Made by a program: the position numbers and the translations under genes
The notes under the pieces: model-generated
Database searches by the model: none
What the model saw: the letters and a program-made list of their open reading frames with translations, nothing else
Told to the model about the DNA's origin: nothing
From: AC2028 sp002373595
GTDB taxonomy: Bacteria; Bacillota; Clostridia; Lachnospirales; Lachnospiraceae
Length of the DNA stretch: 20,395 nt
Assembly (NCBI GenBank): GCA_946616365.1
Contig: CAMOIX010000040.1
Span: forward strand, 1 to 20,395
Direction of reading: 5' to 3'
Shown: piece by piece, positions 1 through 9,365 of the stretch
Layout: every line of letters starts with the position of its first letter
How positions within the stretch are numbered: position 1 is the first letter of the stretch

Positions 1-35
1 CAGGTGAATTGGATGTCTCTAATCTTGATATTTAG
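1..35 (+). CDS. C-terminal tail of a probable second HsdS (cut by left edge)
   Basis: In plus-strand frame 3 the first bases read GELDVSNLDI and then TAG at 33-35. This resembles the extreme C-terminus of many Type I specificity subunits, which often end in a Ser-Gly-Glu-(Ile/Leu)-Asp-Val-Ser-like tail. The gene runs in from outside the window and converges on the minus-strand hsdS; the two stop codons overlap (33-35 and 32-34). A weak hairpin plus T-rich stretch follows directly. Convergent hsdS genes are typical of invertible, phase-variable Type I loci. Only ten codons are visible, so the family is an inference from a short tail and its position. Confidence 0.4.
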   Translation, partial: GELDVSNLDI

Positions 36-60
36 GCCGCTAAATTATCGTTTATTTTTT
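28..60 (+). terminator. Weak hairpin plus T-rich tract between convergent stop codons
   Basis: ATTTAG (30-35) and CTAAAT (40-45) form a stem around the loop GCCG, extendable with one bulged T to GATATTTAG/CTAAATTATC. The plus strand then reads TTTATTTTTTT. The stem is AT-rich, so it is a weak intrinsic terminator for the plus-strand gene; the minus strand has no T tract after it. The hairpin contains both stop codons. Confidence 0.35.
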
Positions 61-574
61 TGTTTAATATAATTCTCTCATCTAATCCCCTTAAAATGCT
101 TGTTATTCTGTCTTGAATGCTAATATCCGGAACGTCCACTTCAACGGTTTTGAATTCTTTCAAAACTATCCTAGGTAATGCGGATCCAGAAACGCAATTA
201 TTTTTTATATAGTTATATACTCTGGGCGATTTCAATAAATAGCATAAAAAATCTGAAGTTACCTTTTCTTGGCAAGGTCTAAAAATAGCTATCGATGAAA
301 GAATCGCTTCTTCTTTTTCCTCTCTACACACGAATATTTCTTTTAAATAGCTTCCATCTTTAGCAACTAGGACGTCGCCAATCCTTGGAACACAACCGCT
401 AGCTTTAAGTTTATTGAAGTCTTCCTCACAAACCCTTTTGCAATTATCATAGCTAAACCCATATTCCAACATATCCTTTACTGAAAACATGGGGTATCCA
501 AATTCAACAGCCTTAGGACTATAATGAGATCCATCTGTGATTCTTGAGCAAATATCCTCTAACCTATATCTCAT
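32..574 (-). CDS. hsdS: Type I restriction-modification specificity subunit, half-length (single target-recognition domain)
   Basis: HsdS binds the DNA target and steers the HsdM methylase to it. The 180 residues match one target-recognition half: LEDICSRITDGSHYSPK at the N-terminus, then SVKDML, a GDVLVAKDGSYLKE segment, LSSIAIFRP and SGSALPRIVLKEFK, followed by the helix LDERIILNKKINDNL of the central conserved region. Full-length HsdS proteins have two such halves (about 380-450 residues); this one stops just where the linker helix would lead into the second half. The in-frame sequence after the stop does not resemble the missing half. The start codon overlaps the end of hsdM by 11 bases. 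It could be a natural half-subunit that dimerises, or one state of an invertible hsdS locus. Confidence 0.85.
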   Translation of the reverse strand: MRYRLEDICSRITDGSHYSPKAVEFGYPMFSVKDMLEYGFSYDNCKRVCEEDFNKLKASGCVPRIGDVLVAKDGSYLKEIFVCREEKEEAILSSIAIFRPCQEKVTSDFLCYLLKSPRVYNYIKNNCVSGSALPRIVLKEFKTVEVDVPDISIQDRITSILRGLDERIILNKKINDNLAA

Positions 575-2069
575 ATCCTATTGCCCCCAGCTTCCTTCTG
601 ATCTCATCTTCCAATTCATGAGACTTTGCAAACATATCTGACAGTTCGGATGTCAGTCTGCCCATCTTTTCCTCAAAAGGCTCCCCGTCATCTTCCCGTT
701 CTTCTATGCCCACATATCTTCCGGGAGTGAGTATATAATCCTGCTTCTCAATATCCTGAAGAGTCGCCACAGAGCAGAATCCCTTGACATCCTCAAGCGT
801 TCCGTTCTGGAATGCTTCAAAGGTATCTGCAAGTTTCTGTATATCTTCTTCTGTAAAGTCACGATGTTTACGGTCAACCATGTGACCCATCTTGCGGGCA
901 TCTATAAATAGTGTCTTTCCAGTTTGTTTCTTTCCCTTTGTAATAAACCAAAGCGTTACAGGGATTGTTACACTATAAAAAAGCTGTGTAGGAAGCGCAA
1001 CAATGCCTTCTATCAGATCATCCTCAATAATTCTCTTTCTAATTTCACCTTCTCCACTCGACTGCGTGGAAAGTGCTCCATTGGCAAGAACCAATCCTAT
1101 CTTTCCATTGGGAGCAAGGTGATGAATCATATGCTGGATCCATGCATAGTTGGCATTTCCCGAAGGAGGCAAACCGTACTTCCACCTTACATCATCAACC
1201 AATTTCTCCTGGTTCCACGGATGGTAGTTGAAGGGCGGATTTGCAAGAATAAAGTCCGCTTTCAAAGTCGGGTGAAGATCATTAGTAAACGTATCCGCCT
1301 GATGTGCACCAAAGTCAGGTTCGATTCCGCGAATTGCCATATTCAATTTGGCCATTTTCCAAGTATCCGGGTTGGCTTCTTGTCCATATACAGAAATAGT
1401 GCCCCTATTGCCCGTGTGTGCCTTGATGAACTTCGCGCTCTGAACAAACATACCACCCGATCCACAGCAGGGATCATACACACGACAGTTCTCAAAAGGC
1501 TTCAGGATTTCAACCAGCGTCTTAACAACGCTCGAAGGAGTATAGAATTCTCCGCCACCTGCACCTTCTTTCTCAGCGAACTGTGCTATGCAGTATTCAT
1601 ACGTCCTTCCAAGCAGATCCTGACTTTCATCAGCATCTCCCATGTCCATATTTGTGAATATATCTACCACATCTCCAAGAACATGTTTGTCCAAGTCAGG
1701 ATTAGCATAAATAGCAGGAAGAACCCCCTTAAGGCTCTTGTTTTCCGCCTCAATCGCTCTCATCGCATTATCAATCACCTTGCCGATTTCAGGAGTATGC
1801 GCAACTGACGATATAGTCTTCCATCTTGCCTCTTCCGGAACAAAGAAGATATTATCCATAGCATATGCGTCACGATCATCTTCAAAACCGTCACCTTCTT
1901 CAACCAGTTCTATATATCTTCTTTCGAACGCAGTAGACACATATCTAAGAAAGATAAGTCCTACTATAACCTTTCTATACTCTGCAGCAGGAATATGCCC
2001 CCACAGGACGCACGCAGCATCCCAAATCTGCTTTTCAAACCCTATATTTGCCTGTGTTTTATCTGCCAT
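564..2069 (-). CDS. hsdM: Type I restriction-modification DNA N6-adenine methyltransferase subunit
   Basis: HsdM transfers a methyl group from S-adenosylmethionine to adenine N6 at the site chosen by HsdS. The 501-residue protein has the HsdM N-terminal helical domain (about 10-150), GEFYTP at 173-178, the SAM-binding motif DPCCGSGGMF at 199-208 and catalytic NPPF at 277-280. Length and motif order are normal and nothing looks broken. A GAGG ribosome site lies 9 bases before the ATG. The gene overlaps the FtsK-like gene upstream by 11 bases and hsdS downstream by 11 bases, which indicates translational coupling. No hsdR-type restriction subunit (SF2 helicase) is present in the window. Confidence 0.95.
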   Translation of the reverse strand: MADKTQANIGFEKQIWDAACVLWGHIPAAEYRKVIVGLIFLRYVSTAFERRYIELVEEGDGFEDDRDAYAMDNIFFVPEEARWKTISSVAHTPEIGKVIDNAMRAIEAENKSLKGVLPAIYANPDLDKHVLGDVVDIFTNMDMGDADESQDLLGRTYEYCIAQFAEKEGAGGGEFYTPSSVVKTLVEILKPFENCRVYDPCCGSGGMFVQSAKFIKAHTGNRGTISVYGQEANPDTWKMAKLNMAIRGIEPDFGAHQADTFTNDLHPTLKADFILANPPFNYHPWNQEKLVDDVRWKYGLPPSGNANYAWIQHMIHHLAPNGKIGLVLANGALSTQSSGEGEIRKRIIEDDLIEGIVALPTQLFYSVTIPVTLWFITKGKKQTGKTLFIDARKMGHMVDRKHRDFTEEDIQKLADTFEAFQNGTLEDVKGFCSVATLQDIEKQDYILTPGRYVGIEEREDDGEPFEEKMGRLTSELSDMFAKSHELEDEIRRKLGAIGYEI

Positions 2070-3228
2070 CTCGTTTTACCTCATATATTTGTTCATTATT
2101 GTTTTTTGTAAGCCAAGCAACCACTCTGTCCACCTCATCATATGAAACATATGATGCCTGTGCATGAACAGGAACATCGACTTCACCCATAGAGAAAAGC
2201 ATGTCTCCATTTCCCAAAAGTCTCTCGGCACCGGTTCTGTTAAGTATGGTTTTGGATTCTCTCCAGTCTACCACAGTAAACGATGCTCTACAGGGGATAT
2301 TTACCTTTATATTACTTGTAATTACATCAGCACTAGGTCTTTGCGTCGCCAGCACAAGATGAACTCCCGCTGCTCTTCCGCTTCTCGCCAAAAATGCCAC
2401 ACTATCCTCAAATCTACGCTTTGCTTCAAAAATCATCTCCATATATTCATCTATCACAATTACTACATGAGGAAGCCTCTCCGATTCAGGGACTTTTTTG
2501 TTATAAGATTCAATTGACTTCACTTTCTGCTTAGCAAAGAGTTCAAATCGTCTGGCGATATCATCCTCTATGTCGACCAGTGCCATAAGAGCACCCTTGT
2601 GATCATATTCAACGGGTATAATCATATGTGGTATCTTGTCATACACACTGAGTTCAACGCGTTTGGGATCTATCATTACGAATTGAACCTGTTCCGGTGT
2701 TTTCTTAAAAACAAGGCTCATTATCAGAGCATTTAGGAACGTACTCTTTCCCGATCCTGTTGTTCCGGCCACAAGTAAATGAGGCGTTTTTGCAAGATCA
2801 AATACAAATGGTTTGCCCATAAGATTCATACCTGCCGCAATAGGAAGTTCAAACTTGCTTTCTGAGAATTCCTCCGATTCCATTATTTCCCGAAGACCGA
2901 TTGTCGGTCTGGTCCAATTCTTAAGCGCAAGTTTCACTGTGCAGAGCCTCTCGCCCATCTCAACCATCTCTATCGGCGAAGCCATATTCACTTCAAAATC
3001 CAAGCGAAGGCTTTTAAAAGTCTTAACACTGGCCCCCGGCGCAAGAACAACATCGAAAAGAATAGCCGAAGGGCTAGTTCTCACTTCATTAACGCGTCCC
3101 TTTACGTTATATGCCTTGAGAACATCCATGAACTCTTCTGCCACAGATTTGACATAATCATAATCATCAAATCTACTAGTCGAATTGTGAAATTCCAAAA
3201 GGTTTGTGTCAGGATATTTATACATCAT
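2059..3228 (-). CDS. FtsK/SpoIIIE-type DNA translocase core, soluble, without membrane or gamma domains
   Basis: FtsK-type motors are ATP-driven hexamers that pump double-stranded DNA. These 389 residues align by eye to the FtsK alpha domain (about 25-125) and RecA-like beta motor (about 126-370): Walker A GTTGSGKS at 155-162, MIDPKRVELS at 185-194, Walker B VVIVIDEY at 255-262, ATQRPSADVITSNIK at 294-308 and GAERLLGNGDMLF at 333-345. The N-terminal membrane segments and the C-terminal winged-helix gamma domain of chromosomal FtsK/SpoIIIE (about 800-1300 residues) are missing. The start overlaps the giant helicase gene by ATGA, with GAGG about 9 bases upstream. Being locked between that gene and hsdM, it is unlikely to be the cell-division FtsK; I infer a DNA-motor role in the same system. 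Confidence 0.88.
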   Translation of the reverse strand: MMYKYPDTNLLEFHNSTSRFDDYDYVKSVAEEFMDVLKAYNVKGRVNEVRTSPSAILFDVVLAPGASVKTFKSLRLDFEVNMASPIEMVEMGERLCTVKLALKNWTRPTIGLREIMESEEFSESKFELPIAAGMNLMGKPFVFDLAKTPHLLVAGTTGSGKSTFLNALIMSLVFKKTPEQVQFVMIDPKRVELSVYDKIPHMIIPVEYDHKGALMALVDIEDDIARRFELFAKQKVKSIESYNKKVPESERLPHVVIVIDEYMEMIFEAKRRFEDSVAFLARSGRAAGVHLVLATQRPSADVITSNIKVNIPCRASFTVVDWRESKTILNRTGAERLLGNGDMLFSMGEVDVPVHAQASYVSYDEVDRVVAWLTKNNNEQIYEVKRDGR

Positions 3229-6200
3229 TTTTCATCCTCTTTTACTTCAACTACAGGAAGACTGTTTCTAATTGATTTAAACCTCATTCTTACCAAATCA
3301 TCATTCATACATTGTTTTATCGCCTTGACGAATTCTTCCTCAGGGATAATCTCATATTCAGCATGGAACAATTTGGCCAGATCTTCCGCAGGGACCTTTT
3401 CTTTCTTCATCTTCTCTATAAGTTCGGTCTCATCTAAAAGAAATATTAATCTTTCCCCTCCATCATCCGGTCTTAAGTAATAACAAGCACGACTATCAAA
3501 AACGCTCATGGTTATTGGATAGACTTTGATTTTGTATCGTTTAAAGAAATCTCCCTCTGGTTTGCTGTATATCTTTTCCTCGAAGACAGCAGCATACGGA
3601 GCCACCGGGTTGACCAATTCTTTAAACACTTTTGTAGCTCCTCTGGATATCTTCCCTTTGTTTTCTTTCTTTGTCGTATTTACCTCATCCAGTTCTTCTG
3701 ACTCCGGAAAATAATCAAAATCAGAATTCTTTCCACCTCTTGCTTTTTCTTCAGCTATCCTACTTTGAATATGATTAAGAATTCCATTTAAAACAGATTG
3801 TCTATTTGCCCACCAATCCATTGTCCAAACACGGTAAATATCCCACCCCAATCCTCTCAATACACTCTCTTGAGATAATTCTCTATCTTTTGTCGAATCC
3901 AGAGATGCTTTATACGAATCGCCATCCAAGAGTATTCCCATCAAGTATTCATTTTCATCTTCCGGATTTACAACTGCCAAATCGATCTTAAATACAGACT
4001 TTCCGACATTTCTTTGTACTTTGTATCCTTTGTTACAAATGAAAGCCTCAATGGATTTCGCTATTCCATGAATATCAGTTGTCTCATTTGAGGACTTATC
4101 CAAATCTTGAATTCCATATTCTGCATATGTCATAAAATCCTGAATTCCCTTGATCTCTTTGCTCGAATTAGGATTTTTTATCATTGATGCTGAAATAGAC
4201 GTATATACTATCATCTCATAACGAGCTCTTGATACAGCTACATTCAGCCTTCTCCAACCCCCAACTTTATTTAAAGGACCAAAATCCTGTCTCCACCTTC
4301 TGTCCTCATCCATTCCGTATGTGACCGAAAAGAGAATGATATCCCTCTCATCCCCCTGGATATTCTCAAGATTTCTTACAATCAAGGGTTCATTAGAGTT
4401 TTCTACCCAATTATCAAAATCAATATCCTTCTTTTGCTCATCATCAAGAAGTTTATCTATCAGTTCCTGCTGTGGTTTGTTAAAAGTCACCACTCCAATA
4501 GAATACTTTTTAAGATTATCATCGTGATATCGTCTAAGTATTTCAGATACAATTGCCTTGGCTTCTTTTTCGTTTGTTCTGTCTTTTCCGGCTCCAAAAA
4601 CTCCATTCAAAGTGCACAATTTCACCCTACGTTCTCTGTCATTAACAGACGGGAACGTATACATCTTATCATCGTAAAATTCGTGATTACTGAAATAGAT
4701 CAAGCTTTCATGTCGGCTTCTATAATGCCACTTCAAATGCGTCTCAGGCATTCCCAGCGCCAAGCAATCGTCCAAAATGCTATCCAAATCTTCTATCTCA
4801 ATATTATCTTCATCAAAAGTATCACTCGCAAAAAAGCTCGTTGGAGGCATCTGTTTTTCATCTCCAACAATTACTGCATTTCTGCCTCTACTCAGTGTGC
4901 CGACAGCTTCACACGTTCTGATTTGAGATGCTTCATCAAATATGACCACATCAAACATTTCACAATCCGGAGCCAAATACTGTGCCACGGATAACGGACT
5001 CATCAAAAAACAAGGACACATGCGTCTTATTGCATTCGGCATCTTGTCAAAGAGATCTCTTATAGTTCTTCCTTTTCCACCGCTAGCAATAGATTTGTTT
5101 AAAAATTTTAGTTCTTTTGAATATATTGAGTCTTCCGTCGGAATATTTCTTGTTAAAACATGTATTACCTCATTCAGGGTTTCTTTTTGTAATTGTTCAT
5201 CTAATTCTTTATATTCTCGAACCCGAGTTTCAAAGTCATGGCCGCTAAATTTGTTCAATACTTCCTCTTCCGAAATTGCCTGCCAAATCAATTCATAGTA
5301 GATCGACTTCAAATACATCGGAATCAGGTCATCAGCTTTCGCAGCTCCATTTATGTATTTATCACATATTTCATTTAACTCAATACTAAGGCAAGCCTCC
5401 ATGGCCTCTCTAAATCTTATCCAGTTTTGAAGTTGATACCCCTCTTTTTTATAAAGTTCAATAAATTGTTCCTTCGGTGTAAGCCAATCTTCTTCGCCTT
5501 CGATCCTCTTCATTAAAAGCATATCAAAAAGCTCATTTTCAGTCTTTTCGAATTTTTTTCTTGTATCATTAACTTTCTTCGCTTGACTTTCAATATCCTG
5601 AAGATTGCTTTTTTGATGTATGGAATTAATTTCCTGCGAATATTTTCCACCCGAACAAATCAGTCCCGACCATCTCTCAAGTAAACTGTCCAAGTCATCA
5701 TCGTTAAACTCATCAGTGACAATGCTCTTGCAGTAATCCGGAATACTCATTTTTGCAGTTTCATAAGCTTTTAGAGTTTCATTATATGCCGATATGTCAT
5801 CAGATATAGTATCCAAAAACTCTTTACCCGCTCTAAAGACTGTATGTGTACACAAATCATCCGTAACAGCTGCTATAGCTTTTTCTTTGCCAAATATTCT
5901 TTTCTCCGCTTCGGAATACTTCGATTTGTACTCGTTTATGTCAATATTCAATATACTTTCTTTGTATCTGGCAAAGAAAATTTTCTTTATAGTAAAATAA
6001 TCATCTCTCTTTTCAATATAGTTCTCGAGAATATTTCTGGTATTATCAATAATATTCGGTTGATATAAATACTCCGGCAAAGATCCCGCATTGATCAGTG
6101 CGTCAGATATTCCCAAAATCTCCAGCCATTCTGATCTTCTGACAGGTTCTTTCTTCTCAATTAGTTCTATAAAATCAGCAACATCCCTCCGCAATCCACA

Positions 6201-9200
6201 TATCGTGTCATTATATTTCTCAAAAGTCTCTTCAAGTTTGCGAGCAAATAGCATTGAATACTCCGTTTGCCTAACGTTCTTGAAGGGTGATTCCGCCGGA
6301 TTGCCCAAAACCTTACCTGCATCAATCAATTTTCCAATCCGCTTAGTGGCTTCTTCGGTTTCACTCTTGGTTACTTTTGCAAGATAAGCTTTAGGCAAAT
6401 GAATTCTTGGTATGTCGTGAGAAATAGACTCATATCTGTCGATCAATTCTCTTACACTCATACCAAACGGACGCTCCTTATGAAGAGCAAGTCCGTACTC
6501 ATCAAGATCTTTTTCCTTTGTTTTTCTCTTTTTATCTAGTTCTTCAAATTTTGTGGGGAACGGAGAATACGGGTAATTATCCCTGACCCGCTGTAATTTA
6601 TCCAAAACATCTTGTTTCTTCATCTTGTTAGAATGAAGCTCAAGACAAAAATCACCGATGCCAATAGATTCCAATCTATTCTGAACCACATCCAATGCCG
6701 GTTTTTTCTCCGCAACAAACAGTACAGTCTTGCCTCTTGCGAGAATGTTGGTAATCATTGCAGTAATTGTTTGTGATTTTCCGGCTCCAGGAGGACCATG
6801 AAGGACGAAGCTGGTTCCTCCGGCCGCCATATTAATGGCCTTCAACTGTGAGGAATCAACTGAAACAGGAAGATATGTTTTCTCATCCTCGAGAGTTAAA
6901 CAAGCGTTCCATTTACACTCATTATCCATCAACGCTGCAACAACCGGGCTTCGTTGTAGCATCTCTGGATGATTATGCATATCACTCCACATTACAAACT
7001 GTGAAAAAGAGAAGTTGCCGATATATACGTTATCTAGCAGTGTCCAATCATAATTCTTTATAGATTCTCTTACTATAGCAAAAATCTTCTTTATATCTAC
7101 ACCGTGCTCATCCGTTGGAATTGGATTCATACCTGGAATGATTACTCCGAACTTCTGTTTGAGAAACTCCAAAAGCGTGGTGTTTACAAGGGTTTCATCA
7201 TCCGTACCACGAATTACATATCCTTCAATTGCAGATTTTCTTACTATTTCAATCGGAATAAGAACGAGCGGAGCATAGTAATACTTGCTTGCCTGACTCT
7301 TTTTCTCCGTCCATTTTAATTCTCCCATTACGAGATAAAGAGTATTTGCTCCATTCTCAGAAATAGAATTCTTCGTAGTCCTATACAGTTTTGTGATTTC
7401 TTTATTATAGTTTTTAAGTGAAATAGCAGTGTGAAGTATATGTTTTTCTATATCTGATCTAATCAGATCCTTTATACTCAAATCACATCTCAGTTCATGT
7501 TCTTCATAAAATGCATCGACATTCTTATCCAGTTCCTCTGGAATCATGGTAAGCTTGTAATCAATCTTATCTGCCAAAGCATCTTCAATTCTACCTATAT
7601 CTGTAGCAAGTATAGCTATAGTTTTTTTCGGGATATTAATTAGCGGATTTCTTATGCTCAAGTCTAAAAGACGGTGTTCCCATTGAAGTCTTTTTGTTAT
7701 AGTTTCTTTTTCGAAATCGTCAACTAAAAGGATTTCATTATCGTCTTCTGACAATCCCGTGATATCGGTATCATTTAGTTCCTTGTGCTCGACCTCTTGT
7801 CCGTCTGTAAAAAGTGTATCTATCGGTACCGGTCGAATGTTTCCTTTTCTTGATCTACGAATATCAACTACGCATTCGAATTTGCCGTCATCTATGACAT
7901 TTGACTCTGCCGTTTTTACCGCCTGTTCAAAATCAACCCCTGTGCCGGAGCACATTGCAGTACATTCGACCAAAATCAATTTTCCTCTTTTCAGAGCATT
8001 GTCCAATTTGGAAAAGTCTTCAATACACGGTGCCGGAAAATGTTCATCCTTTCTCCACACTCCCGTAAATATATGTCCTTTTAGAAGAATCAAAATCGGG
8101 TTTAATCCTATTTGTTCCAGACATGCCGCATACAACAAAGACATGTCCAAACAAGTTCCCATATGCTTTGAAAGGATCTCATCTATTAATCTAACCTTTT
8201 GCCCATCATAAATAAATCCCGCCGGCGGCTCCGCATATACGATATTCTTTTTTTGTATTGCTGCATACATTGCATTTGCCATAGCATATGTACGCTTCTC
8301 ATCTCCACTTTGATATCCATCCATAGATGGATCATTGGTGTAATTGTTCAAATAATCGCTAGCAGAAAGAATAATATCGTTTATTTCCGGAAGATTTGGT
8401 ATTACATATGATGCCAAGAGCGATTTTTTGTAATATAATCCAGGCCATTGGTTCAATGTAAGAACTTCTATTTCCTCGCAAAATCTACCTATTTCTTCCT
8501 CGCCCGACGTTGCGCAAACATATATATTGCAAGTTACTTTGTCAGAGATGTCTTTAATTTTATCACCTCTGATATATATCTTCGGTCCTCTGATGCCAAA
8601 TACATCGCCCTTAGATAAAGTCTCTATTTTATAGTTTTCCATTTCGAAAAACGTATAGTCCGAATAGGCACGGATTACTATGTTGCGCAAATCTTCATCT
8701 GAAGTATTTTCAATTGTGATTTTGTCGATTAGAAGCTGACCATTTTGATAAAGTGAATACGAAAAGATCTTTGTGATTTCGGCTTTAATTTCGATTCGTC
8801 CATCATGATGTTCATGATATGGCCAATCTTTACTCTCCGAATACACTTCAGAAGAATTATCTCCCTGTTTTTCCTCGTTGGGTTCTGATTCAATCTCTAC
8901 AGCACTTTCGATATTCTTAATCGATTCATCGATGTTCAATTTATGCCGATCCGAAGAATCAACCATCTTTGAATCATCTGTAGTGATTTCATGATCTAGT
9001 GCAAAATTGTTAGATTTAACAATACTAGTAGGCTCCAAAGAATCCGCCTGTTTCTCAGGTAAATCTGACGAATTCTGTTCTCCCTCCAAATCATAAGATA
9101 ACAGAATCGCCGACATATGTTTGCAATTTTTTCCGGCCTTTGCAAAAGGGCAGGAACATTCCATCTGCTCGACAGCATCTCCAGACAATTGAATTTTCAC

Positions 9201-9335
9201 ATGAAAATTATCAAGTCCTGAAACATCGCCCTCTATCAAATCTTCACTAATACGAAGGTTCTTAACAGCGCCCTTTTCGATATATTGACGCCCACCATCT
9301 ACAATGTTTTTTGCAAATAAATTCTGCCACTCCAT
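3225..9335 (-). CDS. Giant SWIM-transglutaminase-like-DUF4011-SF1 helicase-PD-(D/E)XK-like nuclease (Hhe-like)
   Basis: A 2036-residue protein. Domains in order: SWIM zinc finger (C60, C62, C71, H73); an acidic, low-complexity linker (about 85-175); a transglutaminase-like domain with possible triad C395, H421, D440; a DUF4011-type start (LLDLSIRNPLIN, about 556-567); a superfamily 1 helicase with Walker A GPPGAGKS (847-854), DEASQ (1467-1471), GDEKQMPP (1491-1498), YRS (1538-1540), QGDERD (1660-1665) and LNVAVSRAR (1697-1705); a long charged, probably coiled-coil insert between Walker A and DEASQ; then a Vsr/MTES_1575-like nuclease region (KIDL at D1785, LLDG at D1804). DUF4011-helicase-nuclease proteins are known antiphage effectors (Hhe). 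The C-terminal 150 residues are unassigned. It starts 30 bases after the ydbC-like stop and overlaps the ftsK-like gene by 4 bases. The DEASQ box rules out an SF2-type HsdR. Confidence 0.9.
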   Translation of the reverse strand: MEWQNLFAKNIVDGGRQYIEKGAVKNLRISEDLIEGDVSGLDNFHVKIQLSGDAVEQMECSCPFAKAGKNCKHMSAILLSYDLEGEQNSSDLPEKQADSLEPTSIVKSNNFALDHEITTDDSKMVDSSDRHKLNIDESIKNIESAVEIESEPNEEKQGDNSSEVYSESKDWPYHEHHDGRIEIKAEITKIFSYSLYQNGQLLIDKITIENTSDEDLRNIVIRAYSDYTFFEMENYKIETLSKGDVFGIRGPKIYIRGDKIKDISDKVTCNIYVCATSGEEEIGRFCEEIEVLTLNQWPGLYYKKSLLASYVIPNLPEINDIILSASDYLNNYTNDPSMDGYQSGDEKRTYAMANAMYAAIQKKNIVYAEPPAGFIYDGQKVRLIDEILSKHMGTCLDMSLLYAACLEQIGLNPILILLKGHIFTGVWRKDEHFPAPCIEDFSKLDNALKRGKLILVECTAMCSGTGVDFEQAVKTAESNVIDDGKFECVVDIRRSRKGNIRPVPIDTLFTDGQEVEHKELNDTDITGLSEDDNEILLVDDFEKETITKRLQWEHRLLDLSIRNPLINIPKKTIAILATDIGRIEDALADKIDYKLTMIPEELDKNVDAFYEEHELRCDLSIKDLIRSDIEKHILHTAISLKNYNKEITKLYRTTKNSISENGANTLYLVMGELKWTEKKSQASKYYYAPLVLIPIEIVRKSAIEGYVIRGTDDETLVNTTLLEFLKQKFGVIIPGMNPIPTDEHGVDIKKIFAIVRESIKNYDWTLLDNVYIGNFSFSQFVMWSDMHNHPEMLQRSPVVAALMDNECKWNACLTLEDEKTYLPVSVDSSQLKAINMAAGGTSFVLHGPPGAGKSQTITAMITNILARGKTVLFVAEKKPALDVVQNRLESIGIGDFCLELHSNKMKKQDVLDKLQRVRDNYPYSPFPTKFEELDKKRKTKEKDLDEYGLALHKERPFGMSVRELIDRYESISHDIPRIHLPKAYLAKVTKSETEEATKRIGKLIDAGKVLGNPAESPFKNVRQTEYSMLFARKLEETFEKYNDTICGLRRDVADFIELIEKKEPVRRSEWLEILGISDALINAGSLPEYLYQPNIIDNTRNILENYIEKRDDYFTIKKIFFARYKESILNIDINEYKSKYSEAEKRIFGKEKAIAAVTDDLCTHTVFRAGKEFLDTISDDISAYNETLKAYETAKMSIPDYCKSIVTDEFNDDDLDSLLERWSGLICSGGKYSQEINSIHQKSNLQDIESQAKKVNDTRKKFEKTENELFDMLLMKRIEGEEDWLTPKEQFIELYKKEGYQLQNWIRFREAMEACLSIELNEICDKYINGAAKADDLIPMYLKSIYYELIWQAISEEEVLNKFSGHDFETRVREYKELDEQLQKETLNEVIHVLTRNIPTEDSIYSKELKFLNKSIASGGKGRTIRDLFDKMPNAIRRMCPCFLMSPLSVAQYLAPDCEMFDVVIFDEASQIRTCEAVGTLSRGRNAVIVGDEKQMPPTSFFASDTFDEDNIEIEDLDSILDDCLALGMPETHLKWHYRSRHESLIYFSNHEFYDDKMYTFPSVNDRERRVKLCTLNGVFGAGKDRTNEKEAKAIVSEILRRYHDDNLKKYSIGVVTFNKPQQELIDKLLDDEQKKDIDFDNWVENSNEPLIVRNLENIQGDERDIILFSVTYGMDEDRRWRQDFGPLNKVGGWRRLNVAVSRARYEMIVYTSISASMIKNPNSSKEIKGIQDFMTYAEYGIQDLDKSSNETTDIHGIAKSIEAFICNKGYKVQRNVGKSVFKIDLAVVNPEDENEYLMGILLDGDSYKASLDSTKDRELSQESVLRGLGWDIYRVWTMDWWANRQSVLNGILNHIQSRIAEEKARGGKNSDFDYFPESEELDEVNTTKKENKGKISRGATKVFKELVNPVAPYAAVFEEKIYSKPEGDFFKRYKIKVYPITMSVFDSRACYYLRPDDGGERLIFLLDETELIEKMKKEKVPAEDLAKLFHAEYEIIPEEEFVKAIKQCMNDDLVRMRFKSIRNSLPVVEVKEDEK

Positions 9336-9365
9336 CGAAAAGCCCTTCCCCGTGATTTGAAATGC

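Noticed and set aside
28..46. Hairpin at the convergent hsdS stops as a recombination (inversion) site
   Set aside because: It is short and AT-rich and sits at the gene ends, whereas inversion repeats lie within the conserved hsdS regions; a terminator role is simpler.
924..1808. 294-codon open frame on the plus strand inside hsdM
   Set aside because: It is the antisense of a clear HsdM with all motifs; the product shows no family pattern and has many Arg, Cys and Ile, as antisense frames do.
3225..9335. Giant protein as a classical HsdR
   Set aside because: Its helicase motifs (DEASQ, GDEKQMPP, SRAR) are superfamily 1 UPF1-like, not the SF2 DEAD/H set of HsdR, and its domain order differs.
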